A stretch of 64,000 bases of DNA from Clostridium sp. UBA701. Lineage in GTDB: Bacteria; Bacillota; Clostridia; Clostridiales; Clostridiaceae. Made by a program: the position numbers and the translations under genes. The notes beneath the pieces were generated by a model, which was given only the letters and a program-made list of their open reading frames with translations, was not told the origin of the DNA and made no database searches. Location of the stretch: positions 62,001-126,000 of the forward strand of contig DBMJ01000011.1 in assembly GCA_002298125.1 (NCBI GenBank). The letters run 5' to 3'. Positions 60,792 to 64,000 of the stretch are shown in pieces (position 1 is the stretch's first letter; every line of letters begins with the position of its first letter).

Positions 60792-61988
60792 CTAGAGCTT
60801 ATGCTCCTTTACTATTATATCAAATAAGTTCTTTGCTACCATTCTCTTAGACATCTTGTCTAAGGTTGCCTCAGTACCATCTTTACTAATAATAAATACC
60901 TTGTTGTCATCTGAGGCAAAGCCTGTATCCTTTGAAGTAATATCGTTTGCCACTATGTAATCTAGATTCTTCTTTTCAAGCTTACCTTTAGCATTTTCTA
61001 TTACCTTGGAACTTTCTGCAGCAAAGCCTACTAAGATTTGCTGTTTTTTTTCTTTGCCAAGAGCCAATAATATATCCTTATCCTTAACAAAATTTAAGGT
61101 AAGGTTATCTTCACCTTTTTTAATTTTTTCTGTGCTATAGTGTTCAGGCTTGTAGTCTGCTACTGCTGCAGACTTTATAGCTATATCACATTTAGAGAAA
61201 AGCGCAGTTACGTTATTATACATCTCTTCATTGGTATTTACCTTAATAAGCTCCACCCCAAAGGGTGCTTTCAAACTTGTTGGCCCAGAAATAAGTATTA
61301 CCTTAGCTCCTCTATCTCTTGCCTCTTCTGCAATGGCATAACCCATTTTACCAGTGGATCTGTTAGTTATATATCTCACTGGGTCTATTGGGGCTATGGT
61401 AGGGCCTGCAGTAACCATCACAGTCTTTCCCATTAGGTCTTTTGTTGGATAAAGCTTACTAAGTACTATTTCTGAAATTAACTCAGTATCTGCAAGCTTT
61501 CCTTCTCCAGTATCACCACAGGCAAGTCTTCCAGAAGCTGGTTTAATAAAGTCGTAACTATATTCTTTTAAGCAATCCATATTTCGTTTAAAAATAGAAT
61601 TGTTAAACATGTTTGTGTTCATGGCTGGTGCAAATACCACTGGAGCTTTGGTGGCCATTATAGTAGTAGATAGCATGTCATCTGCTATACCATTTGCCAC
61701 CTTGCCAATAATATTAGCAGTAGCTGGTGCCACCAAAAGTAAATCTGCTTTTTTAGCCAAGGAGATATGTTGTATTTCCCAAGCCTTTGGTTCTTCAAAC
61801 ATGTCAGTTATAACAAAATTTTGACTAAGGCTTTGGAAGGCTATAGGGTTAACAAACTCTGCTGCTGCTTTAGTCATAATTACATGGACATTTACCCCAT
61901 GTTTTTTAAGTTTACTCACAATATCTAGAGCCTTATATGCAGCAATTCCACCTGTAACTCCCAACACCACAGTCTTATTTTCATACAT
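60792..61988 (-). CDS. coaBC: Bifunctional phosphopantothenoylcysteine decarboxylase/synthetase
   Basis: CoaBC joins cysteine to phosphopantothenate and decarboxylates the product, two CoA steps. The 398-residue protein has an N-terminal flavoprotein decarboxylase (GVTGGIAAYKALD, the catalytic His in WEIQHISLAKKAD, PAMNTNM, ASGRLACGDTGEGKL) and a C-terminal CTP-dependent synthetase (VTAGPTIAPIDPVRYITNRSTGKMG). Its start overlaps the rpoZ stop by one base. CoaD, a later step, is also in the window. Confidence 0.97.
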   Translation of the reverse strand: MYENKTVVLGVTGGIAAYKALDIVSKLKKHGVNVHVIMTKAAAEFVNPIAFQSLSQNFVITDMFEEPKAWEIQHISLAKKADLLLVAPATANIIGKVANGIADDMLSTTIMATKAPVVFAPAMNTNMFNNSIFKRNMDCLKEYSYDFIKPASGRLACGDTGEGKLADTELISEIVLSKLYPTKDLMGKTVMVTAGPTIAPIDPVRYITNRSTGKMGYAIAEEARDRGAKVILISGPTSLKAPFGVELIKVNTNEEMYNNVTALFSKCDIAIKSAAVADYKPEHYSTEKIKKGEDNLTLNFVKDKDILLALGKEKKQQILVGFAAESSKVIENAKGKLEKKNLDYIVANDITSKDTGFASDDNKVFIISKDGTEATLDKMSKRMVAKNLFDIIVKEHKL

Positions 61989-62206
61989 TATTTAATACCT
62001 TCTTTTACCATCTCATAAGTTATTTCTTTTTGGTTAACTTCATTGATTGCAATAGTAAGTGGTTTAGTAAACACACTATCTATTAGTGGCTCCTCTCCCT
62101 CAATTAACTGTCTTGCTCTCTTTGAAGTAATAACTACCAATGAGTACCTGCTTTCTACTTTATCCAATAATTCAACTATTGATGGCTTTATCATTGAACT
62201 GGTCAT
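61988..62206 (-). CDS. rpoZ: RNA polymerase omega subunit
   Basis: Omega helps assemble and stabilise RNA polymerase. The 72-residue protein has the family pattern IVELLDKVESRYSLVVITSKRARQL followed by an acidic stretch. The ATG follows AAGGAGG. It is packed between gmk and coaBC, the standard gmk-rpoZ-coaBC order. Confidence 0.95.
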   Translation of the reverse strand: MTSSMIKPSIVELLDKVESRYSLVVITSKRARQLIEGEEPLIDSVFTKPLTIAINEVNQKEITYEMVKEGIK

Positions 62207-62207
62207 A

Positions 62208-62822
62208 CTATTCCTCCTTGGAATTTAAGATTTCATCTTTTAATCTATCAACCCTACATTTTTCTGCAATGATTATACTCTCAATCTTGCTTACAGTGTC
62301 GTCAATTTTATCGTTATAGTTTATTACAGCATAATTATATTTTGAAACAAAATTTATTTCCTCGTAGGCAGACTTCATCCTCGTATTTAAGGATTCAGGA
62401 GACTCACTTCCCCTGTTTAAGATTCTATTATATAGTTCTTCCATGGAAGGAGGTAGAATAAAAATAAAAACACCCTCTTCATAGGCTTCCTTTACTTGAA
62501 GAGCTCCTTGAATATCTATCTCAAGAAGTACATCTCTGCCCTCTTCTAAAAGTTCAAAAATCTTTGATTTAGGAGTACCATAATAGTTCCCGTAAACCTG
62601 AGCATATTCTAGGAATTCATCAGCTTTAATCTTCTTTTCGAATTCCTCTTTACTAATAAAATAATAATTCTTACCATGTTCCTCTCCTACTCTTGGGTTT
62701 CGAGTGGTTGCAGACACTGATACCCATAAGTCAGATTTCCTGTCAAGGAGAGCTTTACAAACCGTACCTTTTCCAGCACCAGAAGGACCTGAAACAACAA
62801 TAAGTAAGCCTTTATCAGGCAT
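62208..62822 (-). CDS. gmk: Guanylate kinase
   Basis: Gmk phosphorylates GMP to GDP and so influences GTP supply, which CodY senses. The 204-residue protein has P-loop SGPSGAGKGT, SVSATTRNPRVGEEHGKNYYF, the LLEIDIQGALQVK block and the lid region RGSES. Its ATG overlaps the remA stop by one base, with GAGG upstream. Confidence 0.98.
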   Translation of the reverse strand: MPDKGLLIVVSGPSGAGKGTVCKALLDRKSDLWVSVSATTRNPRVGEEHGKNYYFISKEEFEKKIKADEFLEYAQVYGNYYGTPKSKIFELLEEGRDVLLEIDIQGALQVKEAYEEGVFIFILPPSMEELYNRILNRGSESPESLNTRMKSAYEEINFVSKYNYAVINYNDKIDDTVSKIESIIIAEKCRVDRLKDEILNSKEE

Positions 62823-63094
62823 TATTCCTCTACCTCTTCTAATGCTTCGTCTTCCTTAGAAGACAATCTATGAGCTACAGTTTCTGGTTGTACTGCTGAT
62901 AGGATTACATGGTCGCTGTCTGTTACAATAACAGCTCTGGTTCTTCTACCGTAGGTAGCATCAATTAGCATACCTCTATCTCGAGCCTCTTGTATAATTC
63001 TCTTTATGGGTGCAGATTCAGGGCTAACTATGGCTACCAGTCTGTTGGCTGAAACTATATTGCCAAACCCGATATTGATTAATTTAATACTCAT
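62822..63094 (-). CDS. remA: Extracellular matrix regulator RemA family (DUF370)
   Basis: RemA is a DNA-binding activator of matrix and osmoprotection genes in B. subtilis; its role in clostridia is less known. The 90-residue protein has the nearly invariant core INIGFGNIVSANRLVAI and DATYGRRTRAVI, plus an acidic tail. The ATG follows AGGAGG. The yicC-remA-gmk-rpoZ order is highly conserved. Confidence 0.93.
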   Translation of the reverse strand: MSIKLINIGFGNIVSANRLVAIVSPESAPIKRIIQEARDRGMLIDATYGRRTRAVIVTDSDHVILSAVQPETVAHRLSSKEDEALEEVEE

Positions 63095-63111
63095 GTTACT
63101 CCTCCTAATTT

Positions 63112-63990
63112 TTATTCAATGTTTTGAACTTGTTCTCTTATTTTTTCAATTTCGTTTTTAATTTCTAAGACATGTCTTGATAAATCTAGGTCATTTGCTT
63201 TTGAACCAATAGTATTAGCTTCTCTATTCATTTCCTGAATGATAAAATCTAGCTTTCTACCTATAGAATCATCAGAGCATAGCGTTTTCTCCAATTGATG
63301 AATGTGACTGTTAAGTCTTACAATTTCCTCATCAATATTAGATCTATCTGCAAACATTGCGATTTCCATAGCAATTCTGCTCTCGTCTATGGCAGTATCA
63401 CCCAGCATATCAGCAATTCTTTGACGTAATTGAACTCCATAATTGCTCACTATCTGAGGTGCCCTTTCTGCAATGGAATTAAGCTCATTTTTCAAGGTTT
63501 CAGTTCTTCTTAAAACATCTTCCTTTAGCTTCTCTCCTTCAACCTGTCTCATTGTCACCAAGGTGTCAACTGCCTCAATTAGTGCAGCTCTAAGCCCCAC
63601 CCAAAGTTCTTCACTGTCAGCTTCCTCCCTCTCCAGGGTAATAACATCAGGGAAACGGGAAATCAATGAAATTGAAATATTGTCTGATAATTCATAGCGA
63701 TCCTTTACCTCATTTAGGCACTGAAAATAGCTATCTGCTAAAAGCTTGTTAAATACAACCTTGTTGTCCTCAACATTATAGCTATTTAGATTGACAAACA
63801 CATCAACCTTACCGCGAGATACCCTCTCACTAATTACCTTCCTAATTCTATCCTCCAAGGATATGAGTACTCTAGGCATTTTTATATTAAAATCGCAATA
63901 TCGGTGATTTACGGTTTTAATCTCCACGGAGAACTTTCTTATACCATCGTCATACTCGCCTCGTCCAAAACCAGTCATACTGTAAATCAT
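63112..63990 (-). CDS. yicC: YicC/YloC family endoribonuclease
   Basis: YicC-family proteins are endoribonucleases implicated in RNA decay. The N-terminus MIYSMTGFGRGE and the C-terminal block GRKLDFIIQEMNREANTIGSKAND define the family. I take ATG 63990 (292 residues) because family members start at this methionine; an ATG three codons earlier (63999) is in frame. The ribosome site cannot be judged because the window ends ten bases upstream. The gene itself appears complete. Confidence 0.92.
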   Translation of the reverse strand: MIYSMTGFGRGEYDDGIRKFSVEIKTVNHRYCDFNIKMPRVLISLEDRIRKVISERVSRGKVDVFVNLNSYNVEDNKVVFNKLLADSYFQCLNEVKDRYELSDNISISLISRFPDVITLEREEADSEELWVGLRAALIEAVDTLVTMRQVEGEKLKEDVLRRTETLKNELNSIAERAPQIVSNYGVQLRQRIADMLGDTAIDESRIAMEIAMFADRSNIDEEIVRLNSHIHQLEKTLCSDDSIGRKLDFIIQEMNREANTIGSKANDLDLSRHVLEIKNEIEKIREQVQNIE

Positions 63991-64000
63991 ACACTTCATC

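Noticed and set aside
1..64000. CRISPR array, prophage, insertion sequence, tRNA or rRNA genes
   Set aside because: No regularly spaced direct repeats, transposase or phage proteins, terminal inverted repeats, cloverleaf folds or rRNA stretches were seen while reading the window.

Overview
This window is chromosomal DNA from a low-GC, endospore-forming Firmicute, most likely Clostridium sensu stricto or a close relative. The base composition is AT-rich. Gram-positive housekeeping genes (polC, codY, rsgA, prkC/prpC, remA, khpA, ylxM) sit beside sporulation genes (spoVM, spoVS, ylbJ, an alpha/beta-type SASP). Clear AGGAGG-like ribosome binding sites precede nearly every gene, and rho-independent hairpins are common. 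No tRNA, rRNA, phage, insertion sequence or CRISPR array was seen. No gap between genes exceeds about 300 bases.

Layout, in transcription order for the dominant minus strand (high to low coordinates). (1) 64000-49200: yicC-remA-gmk-rpoZ-coaBC, then priA-def-fmt-zinc peptidase-rsmB-rlmN-prpC-prkC-rsgA-rpe-thiN. This is the classic Bacillus/Clostridium block of nucleotide, cofactor, translation and Ser/Thr phosphosignalling genes. (2) 49200-48850: a small sporulation unit, a 57-residue membrane protein plus the 22-residue SpoVM, behind a SigE-like promoter and convergent with rpmB. (3) 48530-45900: a two-gene insertion (Wzx-type flippase plus GT4 glycosyltransferase) with its own promoter, separating rpmB from asp23. 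(4) 45880-41738: asp23-fakA, then recG. (5) 41670-39675: a SASP gene, then rsmD-coaD and a coiled-coil protein. (6) 39666-37118, plus strand: tmcAL and ylbJ. (7) 36900-31570: pta-ackA, yceD-rpmF, plsX, acpP and rnc (acetate and lipid metabolism, RNA processing). (8) 31576-21359: an Elp3-like radical SAM gene, spoVS, a tiny DUF4044-like gene, smc-ftsY, ylxM-ffh-rpsP-khpA-rimM-trmD-rplS (protein targeting, ribosome, chromosome). (9) 21278-13395: rbgA-rnhB, yraN (plus strand), comM-dprA-topA, codY. (10) 13320-1: rpsB-tsf, pyrH-frr, uppS-cdsA-AI2E-dxr-rseP-ispG-polC, with polC cut by the window edge.

The genes work together mainly in translation and its quality control, isoprenoid, phospholipid and CoA precursor supply, chromosome maintenance and sporulation. 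Most of the window is ordinary, well-described synteny. I did not find a clear new multi-gene defence or metabolic system. The parts most worth a second look are small or regulatory: three very short proteins (SpoVM, its co-transcribed membrane partner, and the DUF4044-like peptide ahead of smc); a hairpin that buries the topA ribosome binding site; structured leaders upstream of rpsB and rplS; an A7 tract that throws the best ylbJ start out of frame; and the wzx/glycosyltransferase insertion. Start codons were chosen by the position of the Shine-Dalgarno (SD) sequence, so several differ from the longest open frame.
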